Counted from the stretch's first letter, positions 35,661-47,510 are shown. The stretch: 64,000 nt of DNA from Phymorhynchus buccinoides (GCA_017654935.2 CM065695.1:24650975-24714974); one strand, 5' to 3'. Notes: a model not told the origin generated them from the sequence alone. Made by a program: numbers and translations.

Positions 35661-37300
35661 TAGGAGATCAGACAAGGTGGAAAGCATGACCTTTGTTGTG
35701 CTAGCAACCACATAAACGCTGATCATATGATCTGAGCAGCTCTGTTCTTAGCTACAGTTTCTGCCTGGAAGTCCCCCACATGTATAACACCAACAGAATC
35801 ATCAAAATGATGATGGTGGTTGTGACTGTCATAAAATCTCAATGCTTCTAAAACTTCAAAGCATAAATCACAATAACCCTCACCTAGTTTAACAGGCTGA
35901 AAATCTCTTTATTTTCCAACGAAGAATAATACCTGTTGTCCACGATGTTGATCGATGGTGGGTGCTGAAGGATCTAGAAGTCTCCCTTGCACAAGCATGT
36001 GTCGCGTTAACAGGAAAAGGAAGCTAACAGAACAGGAAATGTAAAATTGTGGAACATTGCGTAGGCAATTTAAAAAGACGAATTTATAATAATTTCCTGA
36101 GCTTCTCTTTTGAAGTAAACACACATTAAAATTGAAATCAATACCAAAATCAAATAATCTTAATTGTTCCTGTCTCCCCCCCCCCCCCCTCCCCCTTCCT
36201 TTTACAAAATATTTTGTTTACATGTACTAAAAAAATATGTTAGGGGACGTATTAGTATATCCCCCTCCCCAGTTTTCTTTTTTTCTTGTCCGTTAGTGTG
36301 TGTGTGTTATATGTGTGTGTGTGGTGTGTGTGTCTTACACGGGTTAAAGATCCAGATTGGTCTTGCTTGATAGCTGCGAAATAAAGGCCTTATGCTACTC
36401 ATCCACCCCCCTCTTCCCCTAAGACTATATCACTTTCTAAAGTAGTTATAAATTCCATTCTGTACATTATTACTTCACTCTTCTATATATGCCTTCCTTG
36501 CTCGTCGACCTTTTCTGCTTTGCCACTAAAGTGGCGCGCAGAATTTCAATGGATGAAACTGGTTGCATAAGCGGAAAGAAGAAGAATATATAAAGTTGCA
36601 CCAATATTTCCGAAATTTCCGGCAATCAAAATTCGTATCTGCCAGAATAGCGTTGCCTCCTCTGCTATCGGTAAGTCGTGGTGGACACAATTTACTAAGA
36701 GATAGTCGTGTTTATATCAATGTGTGTGTTGTGCGACCGGTGTGCGTGTGTGTGTGTGTCCCATCTCTTTTTCTACTGGAAAACAAGCAAGATGAGGGGG
36801 GTAAAGAACGGAGAGAAAAAGACAGGAAAAAAGAAAAAAAGAATGTTTTTTTTTTTTTTGAGAGAGAAGTAAGTATTCATGAAATTGGTAGGGAAATCTA
36901 GATTTTCTTAGAATTCAGGATTAAGTCTTTTTGGTGGGGCGTTGTCCGGGCATGCGCATGCAAGTATAGCGTTTCATGCATAGGTTTGTGTGTGCGTGGC
37001 GGATGTACGTGTGTATGGATGCAGTAGTGAGGGATGTGTACGATGTGGAATGTGACCGAATGAGTGCAGCGCAGTGACAGAGTAGGAGTGAGCGGTATCA
37101 TGTCTGATGAATAGGACACGGTAGCGAGAATGATTTGGGACTGGAGTAGAAGCACAACATGTAATTGTGCGGGTGTGTGCAGGACTTGTGTGGGGGGAGA
37201 TGAAATATCATTTATTGATACATGTATCATTCTCTTCGATTGCTCAGTTTCCGTCGTCAATTATGAGCGCAGAGTGCGATCCTGACTGCGGTTATGCGCT
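35661..37300. other. No gene; short repeats
   Basis: Contains a C run (36176-36193), GT runs near 36297-36340 and 36720-36760, and an A/T-rich low-complexity tract at 36820-36870. A fragment at about 36510-36585 (CAGAATTTCAATGGATGAAA) resembles the end of the 868-1090 dispersed repeat. No host coding signal was seen. Confidence 0.45.
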
Positions 37301-38500
37301 AAACTAAGAAATAGGCACAGCAGGTCCGACTTTGGCTTTTTTTGCGTGAACTCTTTTTGGAAAGCGTTTCTTAAAAAAAAAAAGGGCACAGAAAAATGTA
37401 GTAAGATGAAGCAAGCAAAAGGAAAGAGCGAGCAGAGTCAAAGAGAGGAAAGAGTTAGAGGAAGCTACGAAGCGAGCAGAGAAGCATCCAGGGGGATTTG
37501 GAAAGATGGAGTTACGTCCTCTTGGTTCCTGAATCAGACACATATGGGACATTTGTAAATACAAATATGGTTGGAACATGTACCGGCAAGTAGCGCCGGA
37601 GGGGCGAGGTACGAAACCAGTAAAGTCCCGATTGTGTTTTGAATTGAATGACAGATCGCTGTAGCCGGTAGACCAAGCCCCGGTCAAACATAGATCGGCT
37701 ATGGCACCGCGCACGAGAATATCAAGGTTGGATTCTTTTTTGGAATATGGTAGATATGACAGAAATTACACCCCCCCCCCGGTATTCCCCAGCTGGAGGA
37801 GACGTGGGGGTAGGAAGGAAGGGGGAGGGAACATGATCATTCAAGTATGGTATGATTGATTGTAGATAGCTAGAAAGCGAGAATGTAGTAATTTGCCAAA
37901 AAAAAGCAAGTCACAGATAAGACGAAGATTGTGAGAGATGAGGTTTTGAGGTGATGTTTAGTAGTTAGAGAGAGCAAGAACGAGAAAGATCGTGTTCAGA
38001 TCCAGGTGATGAGAGGAGCATGATGTTACATGAGAGAGACCTGTAAGGGGAGGAACACTTGAGTGCTAGAGCTCTGGCGACAGCGCGCTAAGACGCAAAG
38101 CAAAGATAGATCAGAGAAATGAGCTGTAGATCTCTTGCATGTCATTAGCAGAACATGAATGGTAGAGACGATATTTTTGATTATGAGATAGTCAGACAGA
38201 AGACGTATTCTATGCGACTTTGAGAGCGGAAGATGACCAGACTGTACCGGGATGAGATGTCAGAGGGCTAGGGCACCAGCCACGGAGTATGGACACACGA
38301 GAAGAGATGCTTATAGTACTAAGGACGAGAAACGATGAGTTTACGCGCGAGGGATACTGTGCGATAGATGAAGGTATATCATGAGGACTGATCGAAGAAG
38401 AGAGGTAAAATGTATGCAGAGCTGTAGTAGAATTTACGATCGATTTCGACGAGTAGAAAGTAGCAGAATGACGATGAATGAGGCGAGTATGAGCAGAGCA
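37301..38500. other. No gene; purine-skewed, possibly low-quality sequence next to gap
   Basis: From about 37820 to the gap the plus strand is strongly G/A-skewed with irregular GAGAGATGAG-type words. It has no periodic repeat, ORF or element homology. It reads like error-rich consensus at a contig end. Confidence 0.5.
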
Positions 38501-39000
38501 NNNNNNNNNNNNNNNNNNNNNNNNNNNNNNNNNNNNNNNNNNNNNNNNNNNNNNNNNNNNNNNNNNNNNNNNNNNNNNNNNNNNNNNNNNNNNNNNNNNN
38601 NNNNNNNNNNNNNNNNNNNNNNNNNNNNNNNNNNNNNNNNNNNNNNNNNNNNNNNNNNNNNNNNNNNNNNNNNNNNNNNNNNNNNNNNNNNNNNNNNNNN
38701 NNNNNNNNNNNNNNNNNNNNNNNNNNNNNNNNNNNNNNNNNNNNNNNNNNNNNNNNNNNNNNNNNNNNNNNNNNNNNNNNNNNNNNNNNNNNNNNNNNNN
38801 NNNNNNNNNNNNNNNNNNNNNNNNNNNNNNNNNNNNNNNNNNNNNNNNNNNNNNNNNNNNNNNNNNNNNNNNNNNNNNNNNNNNNNNNNNNNNNNNNNNN
38901 NNNNNNNNNNNNNNNNNNNNNNNNNNNNNNNNNNNNNNNNNNNNNNNNNNNNNNNNNNNNNNNNNNNNNNNNNNNNNNNNNNNNNNNNNNNNNNNNNNNN
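38501..39000. other. Scaffold gap, 500 N
   Basis: Exactly 500 N; the true gap size is unknown. Confidence 0.99.
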
Positions 39001-39879
39001 CCTTCACAACTGTGAACATCCAGCTATGTCCAGGAGGGCGCTGATCCGTGCACACGAGCACCATTCAGAGGTCAATGTGTCAGACCTGTGAATCCATAAC
39101 CAAGGAGCCCCAAGTTGACAGGGTGCAGTGTACGGAATCTGTCTGCAGTAACATCCACACTTCTGTAAAAATGCACATTATTTGTGGCTCGGGTTATGTT
39201 TGCACGAGCTCATTTCGACCGGCTGGCATATTGGTTGTCGATAGACATGAGTGTGTTATGTAGTGGGATATGCCATTCCTAGATAACACTTATTGAATGC
39301 GACAGTCCAGTTTTGATGAAAATTAGTTCAGACAGAAGTTAATCATATGTTACAACGAATTATAACAACCTTTTGTATACATTGATAATTAGAATGTTAT
39401 TATTACCAGAATTATGTGTTGGAAGTGCATTCATTGAATCATTCAGGTTACTTGCAGTGCTTATATAGACAACCCTTGGTCTGTGACATTCACCACAGAA
39501 TGTAGCACACCGTTGTACGTTTTTTTGATTGGTATTCAGCAACATACGACCTTTCGGAATTGTTTTACCATTAACTAAGTTATAGCAGAACATCACAATA
39601 GAATTCCTATAGAGAGAGGAGGAATATGCAGTCCACGTTGTTTTATCATTTGTCAAAAATCAATTGTGCTTAGGAGCTTCTAAATACCCTTTGGTTCCAA
39701 TTTGTATTTTCAATTCATCACGAAAATACAAACCTCAAATTATCTCTGATAGTTTGTTTTCACCTGCTCTGTCATTCACACTTCGCCTGTTTTCAGAATC
39801 TTTGCTCTGTAACCTGAAAGGAAGAGTGTGAAAATGACAGGACGAAACCGGCACGCCCCGTCAGTATCCCTGTCTTCAG
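39001..39879. other. No gene resolved; possibly 5' remains of the receptor
   Basis: Short Cys-containing plus-strand pieces near 39130-39260 (CGSGYVCTSSFRPAG) could belong to the ectodomain of the decayed receptor downstream, but this is not supportable on its own. Confidence 0.25.
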
Positions 39880-42661
39880 CGCAATGGTTGCCTCACACCG
39901 CAAATCTTTCCATTGGTGGACAATTATGAGGAGGGTTTATCAAATCTTCTATTCATATATTATGAATGTAAGAGACTGGGTGAGTGCTGGGGACATAAAG
40001 ACGAAACAGGCGCAGAACTACCTCTTTTTCTCATTGCAACACATCGCCAGTTTTTCCCATGCACATTGTTTACAGCTCGGGGTGGTACGGTTTCCTTTCA
40101 GTACAGCCATTTCGAAATGGTCTGATGGCGCTGTGATTTACCATGCAGCCATTTCAAATGGAGCCACCATAACCGTCCGCACGCAAGTCAAACATGCTGA
40201 CATTATTTCCATGCTTTTAAAGTTATTCATGGCACCAAGAGTACAACAATATATTCCTTTGCGACATAAACATAGATAAGGGCCATTGTCTTTCCTCCAC
40301 AGGTTTGTATTCAGTCTTTTGCCTGCGGTCGATCTAATTGTTCTCCAAACAAAACAATCATTCTTTTCCTTGTCGTGAAGGTCACCGCTGTGCTACGTTT
40401 TTGTCCCTTGATCCACACGGTAGTGGTGAACATACTATCCAAGAATTGCTCCTTTAACGTAGTGATCAACAGCAGTTTTTCTAACGGTGGAATTCCTTAT
40501 CTGCAGACCACACACCCACTGCATGGATTGATATTTCACACGTACAGTAACACTATTGTGTACTCATGCAGACGTCCAGTAACAGTATGAGTCATTCTGT
40601 GCTCATCCGCCCTGCACTGGCGTGGTTTCTCTGCTCCAAACGGTCAGTTGTTTTTTGAACAGCCCAGTGTAACGACTAGTCTGACTGGTCTGGACACCTC
40701 TGATGAGACTTCTTGTGTCTTTGAGAAACAAGATACTTACCAACAAAGTCATATGATTCATACACAACACATTTTTATTTCAACCATGACAGCACTGGTT
40801 ATTTTGTTCAGACATCTGATGAAACTGGGTGAGTCGTCCTGACAGTCATTTACCGTTGTGCCTCAGAGATGATCCCTGCCCCCCATCTACACTCGTGCCA
40901 ACGGCCTTCCAGACGCATTGAGGGAGAAGCGAACAAAACTGTGAGGCAGTGAAGTGCCAAGGTTTGTACAAGTGTCGAAGTTCCAGTGTGTGTGTCCATG
41001 AGAATCACTGTGTGACGGTTGGGTCAGTGTCCCAGCGAGACGATGACCTGATGTGTGACATGGCCTGTCCTGTAGGGTGCGTCTGTCAGGTCACTCCTTC
41101 TGGTGTGGGAGTCGCTTTGCTTCTCACCTCTTTCTCAACTTCGCTAGGTTGATGCTGCAGGCTCAGGAATGCGGCAAAAGAACTTTCACCCTCAATTGTA
41201 TCTTAGTATATATCTGCCCATTGTTCTATTAGAAACATTAAACAGAGACCAATTGATCCATTTAAAATGTCATTGATCTTGCTAACAAGTCGTCTAGTCA
41301 GCCTGATCTATCAGTTTTCCTCGAGTTACCAACTTAAAAACTGTAGCGACAGCCAACAAATCCTTTAGTTCATAACTCGACAAACTGACAAGCATGTACC
41401 TTTTCAATTGCAACAACTAGACGATCAAACACTAATTTGAATATATTTTACGAGTTATTTATATAATCTTCCGCTTATGAGTTTCTAAACGTTTTCGTTT
41501 TCTTCATTGAAACCATGGAATAAAAGATTTTAAGCATGCCAAGGTTGTACGGAGCTGAGACATAAGAAGCAATACAGTAAAATATTTTTCCGTAGACATG
41601 CTATCGGGATCAAATCATTTAAGAACGGTTTGGTCCTCAAACTTCCGTTATGCTGCAATCGTTTACTTCCCAAAAGATGTCTTAAATTAAGTGCCAAGGA
41701 CCATATCTGGCTCTTCCTGTCAGTCTTTCACTGCCTCCGAGATTTGACACAAGAATTTCTGCTGGTCGTATAGCACCACCATCATTCTCTCAGCTTGGTG
41801 TTGCTCCGTGTTTACACTCATCAAATGTTAAAGATCAGAAAGTCATTTCTCTGGCTTTCAATCCAATTACAGTGTGCTAACATCGCATGGGAGGTCACGG
41901 GGTATTCATCTCAACGGCTGATGCACTATTTCAAGGTCGTTTATCTCAGTGGAAAGGACTTGGACCAGCAGTGTGGCATGTCAGATCAGCGGCTGCCTCT
42001 TCCTGTTGTCCTGTCAAGTGTCCCCTCCTCATCGCTTGCCTCATCACTGCGCCATCACGCCGTCCTCTGTTTTCTCTGCACAGTGGCGGAGTTCACAAGC
42101 ACAACCGCTGTAGCTTGCACACGCCTTCTGGGCTATTGGCAGCTTGTTGTCGTTTGATGCCTTTTCATTCCCGGACTGTCACACTGGGGCCTCAGCGGTC
42201 ATTCCTGGTTTGATGTCCGACGTGGCTTTGTTCAATGACTAGAATGCGACCAAGGCTTCCAGTTGGTTGCGTTATCACAGCCATAACGGTAATTTTGAGC
42301 TTTTTTGTTTTAACCAGTGAAGCTATCATACTCTCTCCGAATACCAAACATACAGAGTTGTGCTGGACTGCTCGCGAAGGTGGTGTCTATTATCATGCAA
42401 GTAATGGAAAAGAAAGTGGCCATCACAACGCTGGATACTGGCTTTGTGTTTCTTTGTTATCAAAATGCTGGTGACTTTTGGGGTGAAACTTCACGGATGA
42501 TCTATGGCGGCATGGTGATCTCGTTTATCACCGTTCAACTGCAGCTGTCGGTCCGACTTTTGCACACTGTGGAAACATGGCGAGGACAGAAAACGACAAC
42601 AGCCGAAGAGAACAAACTAATAAACATTTTAAGACCGGTTAGCTTGTACGAAGATCAGTGA
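39880..42661 (+). pseudogene. Decayed GRL101-like receptor (LDLa, LRR, 7TM GPCR)
   Basis: Family: receptors with an LDLa/LRR ectodomain and a rhodopsin-like 7TM, known from the pond snail GRL101 and highly expanded in molluscs. Pieces lie in the right order but in shifting frames. An LDLa module is at 40949-41100 (KCQGLYKCRSSSVCVH, then QRDDDLMCDMACPVGCVC); the missing LCDG motif appears in the next frame between two offsetting single-base changes. A transition at 41095-41160 reads CQGHSFWCGSRFASHLF. LRR debris at 41200-41420 includes PDLSVFLELP and NNPLVHNS in alternate frames. TM2-TM3 debris is at 41880-42130 (LLIACLIT). TM6-TM7 and a basic tail are at 42235-42661, stop at 42659. Upstream at 39880-40600 are unassigned Cys-poor ORFs. 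At least eight frame changes make it non-functional as written, or the consensus is poor. The 3' end is repeated inverted at 56.4 kb. Confidence 0.6.
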
Positions 42662-42985
42662 AGGTATGATACGTGTTTCAAAGTGTGCCACAGAACAGTA
42701 GCACAAATATTGGGATAACCCATGAACAGCAAGATCATTTTGTAATTGAGCAATTGAATTAATGTGCGTACACGTGACTGTTTTTGCAGTCCAGTCCCTG
42801 TTTTTCAACGCAAAGAATATCTCGGTATAGGAAACGGACAACACTTTCCATCAGAGTGAGCATTGAGCGATTTTGCTAATGTCATGATGTTTGTCCCGTT
42901 AGTTTTGGTCTATGAATCACAGAAAATCGCTTCATACACACATAGACACACGGATCGCAACGATACTGGCTAAGAAAATTCGAGC

Positions 42986-43053
42986 GGTAATTGGCCTAAA
43001 CGTGTTATCACCCATCTTCTTTCCTTTCGTGATAACACGTTCGGGCAATTACC
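42986..43053. mobile_element. 68-bp hairpin insertion
   Basis: Arms GGTAATTGGCCTAAACGTG and the complement ending CACGTTCGGGCAATTACC enclose GTTATCAC/GTGATAAC and a 17-nt loop. The right arm of the large inverted repeat lacks it (there GCTAAGCAATGCACATGTTC is continuous), so it was inserted on the left after duplication or lost on the right. Confidence 0.75.
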
Positions 43054-43679
43054 CCTCCAAATACACATGTTCTTGTCCTCTTCTAGTTGATGTGCTCCCG
43101 TTTGTGGCAGAGAGCTTCTAAGACTGTTGCATCTCTGGAATCGTTCAGATAGAAAAGCACTGACAAGGAAATGAAGAGAGACGGTTCTAACAATTCGGTA
43201 CTTTAGCAATGCAGCGAACGAGCCAGCAGTGAGGAAAACGTGTGCCAAACAGAGCGCCATATCAACGTACTCCCAGCGCAACACCGATTTCTGTAAATTG
43301 TGATTTCTGAATAGCTCCACCCCTTTTCAAGAGAGAAGAGAATATTTGAGGGGTGCCTGCCCGAAAGGTCTATCTCAAAAGGAATAAAGAACAAAGATAG
43401 ACAGTTCACCCCCTCGACTGATGCTGTCCAAAGTATGTCATTGCTTTCAGATACTTCCACAGACGAATTTAAAGAATCATTTCATTATGAAACCTTGACA
43501 TTTATTTCCATGCTTAAAACAAAGAAGAAGAAAACGAAGAAAACAAGAGGCAAAGCCTTCAAAGCTCACTCAAACAGGAACATGTGGGAAAACAACAAAC
43601 AAAGATTGAGGGGGGGGTCTAAAGTACACGATTGCCAACAATATTTTAAATTACAAATGAAACTATCGTTAATAGATAC

Positions 43680-43800
43680 AAATAAAAAAAGTGCCCATTC
43701 CGAGAACCGGAAACCGGAACCACTGGAATGACATGACGGACAGACACTCTACCAACGAGCTATCGAGGCCTTTCAGTGTTGATGAGTTTCTTAAAACTCG
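43680..43800 (-). mobile_element. tRNA-like SINE head
   Basis: The minus strand reads GATAGCTCGTTGGTAGAGTG (A box) and, about 30 bp on, GGTTCCGGTTTCCGG near the B-box position. It lies in the left-arm-only insertion. The B box is weak, so the call is tentative. Confidence 0.45.
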
Positions 43801-44025
43801 TGTTGTTTGTTGAATACTCTCTAACCCACTAATGATCTAAAATGTTATCTGTTTGTTATAATCTGTTTACAGTGTTGCTTTTAAGTATTTAATTATTCAA
43901 ATCATTATTTTTTCGAAAGCTTGCATAAACATCTATATGTGTGCAAAGTTTGAACGATGTATGCCTTCTATTTCCTGAGAAAATGCCAACGTTAAAGCTT
44001 GGAGAGAAGACCACGGACCGCATAC

Positions 44026-44040
44026 AACACACACACACCT

Positions 44041-44076
<36 letters not shown>

Positions 44077-44216
44077 CACACACACACACACACTCACGCA
44101 CGCTCGCGCACACGCACGCACTCACACGAGTGCAACGCACCCCGCGCACACACTCACACACACGGCACACCACACACACACACCACACACACGCACCGCA
44201 CACACACACACAAGCA
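44026..44216. repeat. Compound (CA)n microsatellite
   Basis: CA dinucleotides with CG and CACT/CACG interruptions over about 190 bp. It lies only in the left arm. Confidence 0.9.
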
Positions 44217-44656
44217 CACAACCGAAAACTATCGTAGTAAAGACTCAAAGTTAACAACGAGTGAGCCAAAAATGAACAATACAAAGTGTCCATTTGAACG
44301 AATTCATAAGGAACAGACATTAATTATTTTGAGATGTTCAGTACGATCCGTGCCATCAACTTTACTCTGACAAACTATTTCACCAAACAGTTAAAACCAA
44401 AAGAAACATCCAAAACTAAAGCATTGATCCCCTTGTATATTTCACACACCTAACATTTTTATGGTAAATTGCACTTGTGTGGAAATCTCAGGGTTCATGC
44501 TTCCTGCCAAAAGTTTCTTAATACTAATATCAATGATGATGTTCATTCACCGGAAATGACGAAGAGTAACCTTCAAACAAAAGGGCTATGTCCTAACTGT
44601 TGCATTAACTTCTCATATAAGTTGTGGAAGAATTATGACCTCATATTGTCATGAAA

Positions 44657-45560
44657 GACACCAGGCCACAACTGGACAGTGCAGGGACTCATACCATGAC
44701 CACAGCATCTTGCACAGGATGTCGTTGAAGACACCAGGCCCCAACTGGACAGCAGAGGGACTCATGACATGACCACAGCATCCTGCATTGGATGTCATTG
44801 AAGACACCAGGCCCCAATAGGACAGCACAGGGACTCATGCCATGACCACAGCATCCTGCATTGGATGTCGTTGAAGACACCAGGCCCCAACTGGACAGTA
44901 CAGGGACTCAGCCATGACCAAGAATCCTGATTGCGATGTTCGTGGAAGGACACCAATCCCAAATAGGGACAGGAGTAATACAATAGGACAGTACATGGAC
45001 TCATGCCATGACCACAGCATCCTGCATCAGATGTCGTTGAAGACACCAGGCCCCATTATAGCCAATCCCCACCCAAATTGAGGACAGCAGAGGGACGCAC
45101 ACATGCCATATGACCACAGCATCACTTGCCATCAGATTGTCGTTTTGAAGAAAGAAGAAAAAAGGAAACCCAACCAGAAAAAGATTGTTTTGATTTTTTT
45201 TTTTTTTTTTTTTGTTTTGAAGAAAGAAGGAAAACCAACACTCTGGACAGGGTACAAGGGGCTCACACTAGCCTATATGACCACAGCAATCCTGCATCAG
45301 ATGTCGTTGAAGGACCACCAGGCCCCACGTAAATAGGACAGCAAGAGCCAGAAGAGGGACAAACAGAGAGCAGGGGAACGAAACAACGAACAACGCAATA
45401 TTGCCATGACCACACAGCCCATCCGCTGCATCAGGATGTCGTTTTTTTTGTGTTTGAAGAAATGAAGGGACATCAATCTGGACAGTACAGGGGGAGACTC
45501 ATTGCCATGACCACAGCATTCTGCATCAGATGTCGTTAAAGACACCAACTGGACAGTTAC
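44657..45560. repeat. 73-bp minisatellite, left-arm copy
   Basis: Units start at 44657, 44730, 44803 and 44876 with exact 73-bp spacing. The unit core is GACACCAGGCCCCAACTGGA, then GGGACTCATGCCATGACCAC and AGCATCCTGCATCAGATGTC. From about 44930 on, units are disturbed by many small indels and a long T run at 45196-45213. The same unit occurs inverted at 50560-50858 and 55028-55316. Confidence 0.9.
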
Positions 45561-45951
45561 AATGGACCCATGCCGATGTCACCTCGGTTATATTTGAATA
45601 TCAATCGCTTTCCTCCGTTATCTAATTTTCCCAACAAAGAATCCAACATTGAATCCACGGTTTGTATCAAAAACGCGTTGGACTCGTACAAACCAGCCGG
45701 TATCTTTACAGTTCGAAGAACCATGTGAGAATCGACACGTTTGGACTTGTCATGCATATGCATATAATAGTTAATGCAAATATATCTTCTTTCACGTTCA
45801 AATAACTGTTTGAAAACTGGATTTCTGATAAGCCCACTTCATAGTCACCGTTTAAATCTATGGTTTGAGGTAGTCTTGTAAAATATTGACTACGGTTATT
45901 ATTTGGATAATATTTCATAGACGAATTGTTCGGAAGTGTGACGTAAAACAT
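45557..45951 (-). pseudogene. N-terminal remnant of a gene possibly from a Maverick/Polinton-like element
   Basis: The minus strand opens with ATG at 45951 and gives about 130 residues if one frameshift near 45765-45790 is allowed. The first part contains LPQTIDLNGDYEVGLSEI, the second KIPAGLYESNAFLIQTVDSM. A stop at 45557 comes just where the 73-bp minisatellite begins, so the rest of the gene is lost. I associate proteins opening this way with large virus-like DNA transposons in cnidarian and molluscan genomes, where they sit near capsid-like genes; this is from memory and unconfirmed. No partner genes (polymerase B, integrase, ATPase) were seen in the window. Confidence 0.4.
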
Positions 45952-46169
45952 TTTAATATTTTAGTTCTTTTTAATTTGTTTCTTTCTCCTATAACTTTTC
46001 AAAAGGCATGGACTAGGTCACGATGACCTTTTCAGACTAGAAGTAAGGCCACGCCCCCCACCTCCCCCCACCTTTTTGCGCTAACTAGCGTTGCCTAGCC
46101 TATAACGTTGCGCGGTAGCGCTACAATAGAACAATACCTAAAAAAAAAGCCTAAACATAAACAAACAAT

Positions 46170-46290
46170 ATGAACGACAACAACATGGCCGACCCAAAAC
46201 AACATGGCCGACCCTTTTCATAACGGCACTTCCCATTAAGTCATTATTACGTCATTAAGTCATTATTACGTCATTATTACGTCAGCAAAA
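46170..46290. repeat. Short tandem repeats with TTACGTCA motifs
   Basis: AACATGGCCGACCC occurs twice (about 46182-46214). Then about 46240-46285 has ATTACGTCATTAAGTCATT-type units holding three TTACGTCA boxes, which resemble CRE/ATF sites. No adjacent transcription start can be identified. Confidence 0.55.
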
Positions 46291-46389
46291 GGGGCAAAGG
46301 CGAGCAGGCGTCACAGCTGTCACAGTGCCGACGTGCCGGGACCCCTTTGTCCCTGGGACTATGGGGTTATTCCATCCCTAATACTACTA

Positions 46390-46521
46390 CTTGTGTGTGT
46401 GTGTATGTGTGTGTGCTCGTGTGCGTGTGCGTGTGCGTGTGCGTGCGTGTGGCGTGCGTACGCGTGCTGTGTGCGTACGCGCGTGTGTGTATGTGTGTGT
46501 GTGTGTATGTCGAGAGAGATG

Positions 46522-46589
<68 letters not shown>

Positions 46590-46594
46590 AAGAA
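46390..46594. repeat. (GT)n followed by (GA)n
   Basis: A GT/GC-type run (46390-46508) passes into GA repeats (46510-46594). Confidence 0.9.
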
Positions 46595-46955
46595 CAGGCG
46601 TCTGGCATCAACCGTGGATGATCTGTCTGGTGCCACAGAGAGGAGTGAGGAGACGAAGAATCTGTCGGTTGTGGTAGAATTTATCTCACAGCAAATCAAC
46701 TCAATGAACTCGGAAATAGACAGATTCAAAGATTTTCAAGGCAAGATATCTCAGAATCTTCGGCATTCCCCAGACGACACAGAGTGAAAACTACGACATG
46801 TGTGCTCGTGCAGTGACAGACACGCTGAACAGTGTGCAGGGGCCTAGGACCTGGAGTGAAGAGGACTTTGTCAGAACACACCGTGTAGGGCAGGCCAGAG
46901 GCGATCAACCACCACCCATGATCGTCAAGTTCAGGCAGTTTGGAAACAGTTTTAT
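46595..46955 (+). pseudogene. LINE ORF1-like fragment with coiled coil
   Basis: The plus strand reads LASTVDDLSGATERSEETKN followed by VVEFISQQINSMNSEIDRF, a heptad-like pattern. After one frameshift near 46770-46785 it continues WSEEDFVRTHRVGQARG and PPPMIVKFRQFGNSF. The E-D-F-x-R-x-H-R-V-G motif is typical of ORF1 RNA-binding proteins of some invertebrate LINEs. It ends abruptly where the next LINE fragment begins. Confidence 0.6.
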
Positions 46956-47510
46956 TTGAGCTTTGGCCCCAGGGGTGCTTTCAAGCTAATACATAGATAC
47001 CAACAAACACAATGGCAGACACTGGTGAGTCAAAAAAGAAAATAAGAAAACATACATTCAGATATGAATAACAACAAAAAGACTTAATGATCTAGGAAAT
47101 AAAATTCACAACAAAAAGACTTCATAATCTAAGAAATAAAATTCAAACTAAAAGTATTCCATGCAAGCTACCTACTATTTTTTCAAAGAATAACCAAAGA
47201 CATTGGTTACAGAGCAGTGGCTTAAACAAAAAAAAAAAACAAGCAAGTAGGTTTCACAGGTTGTTTTTTCTCCGCATTTATGTGTTTTTTAAAGTTTTAG
47301 AAAACAAAGTTACAAGTATATGGATAAACTTTGCGAGTTTGACAAGTTTAGATTTCCTGCGGGTATTCATTAAAGTACTACATTTAATAGCATTGGGGTG
47401 ACGCTGAAAATATGTGGGTAATAGCTCTGCCCTTGTAAGTACGGAACATTCCTGACTGGTGCAAGTGAAGGGTTTGAACGTCTGGAACAAATTGGCCAGT
47501 TTTTGCACAT
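46956..47510 (-). pseudogene. LINE B-like 3' fragment
   Basis: The minus strand reads TCTSQECSVLTRAELLPTYF then MNTRRKSKLVKLAKFIHI, matching the C-terminal end of LINE B (KHPNIIKFNKLF...VAKFVKVI). The 3' end near 46950-46990 has CACCCCTGGGGCCAAAGCTC followed by AAATAAAAC. Within it, a 37-bp unit is duplicated at about 47073-47150. Confidence 0.65.

Larger units (their letters stand above)
42390..45060. repeat. Large inverted repeat, left arm
   Basis: Blocks at 42390-42985, 43055-43335, 43425-43530 and 44265-44660 match the reverse complement of 56665-55320 in order, at about 85-90% by eye, and lead into the shared 73-bp minisatellite. Matching words include GATGATCTATGGCGGCATGG, GTTGATGTGCTCCCGTTTGT and GGAACAGACATTAATTATTT. 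The left arm carries extra sequence that the right arm lacks: a hairpin at 42986-43053 and about 730 bp at 43530-44265 (a tRNA-like SINE and a CA run). Confidence 0.85.

Noticed and set aside
37650..37700. GTAGCCGGTAGACCAAGCCCC as a tRNA-like segment
   Set aside because: No matching acceptor stem or second promoter box at the right spacing.
37304..37714. 136-codon minus-strand frame
   Set aside because: Composition is mixed, it overlaps an A-rich run, and no domain is recognisable; not supported as a gene.
40690..40735. CTGATGAG...GAGAAAC resembling a hammerhead ribozyme core
   Set aside because: A short GAC/GTC stem is possible, but extra bases separate it from GAAA and no stems I and III flank it; it lies in receptor gene debris.
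44026..44216. Regularly spaced CACACA blocks that could suggest an array
   Set aside because: Simple CA microsatellite with interruptions; no conserved repeat/spacer alternation, and the genome is eukaryotic, so not a CRISPR array.
43889..44320. Cys/Val-rich minus-strand frame resembling a secreted cysteine-rich peptide
   Set aside because: The cysteines come from GTGTGC-type microsatellite codons; no real cysteine framework.
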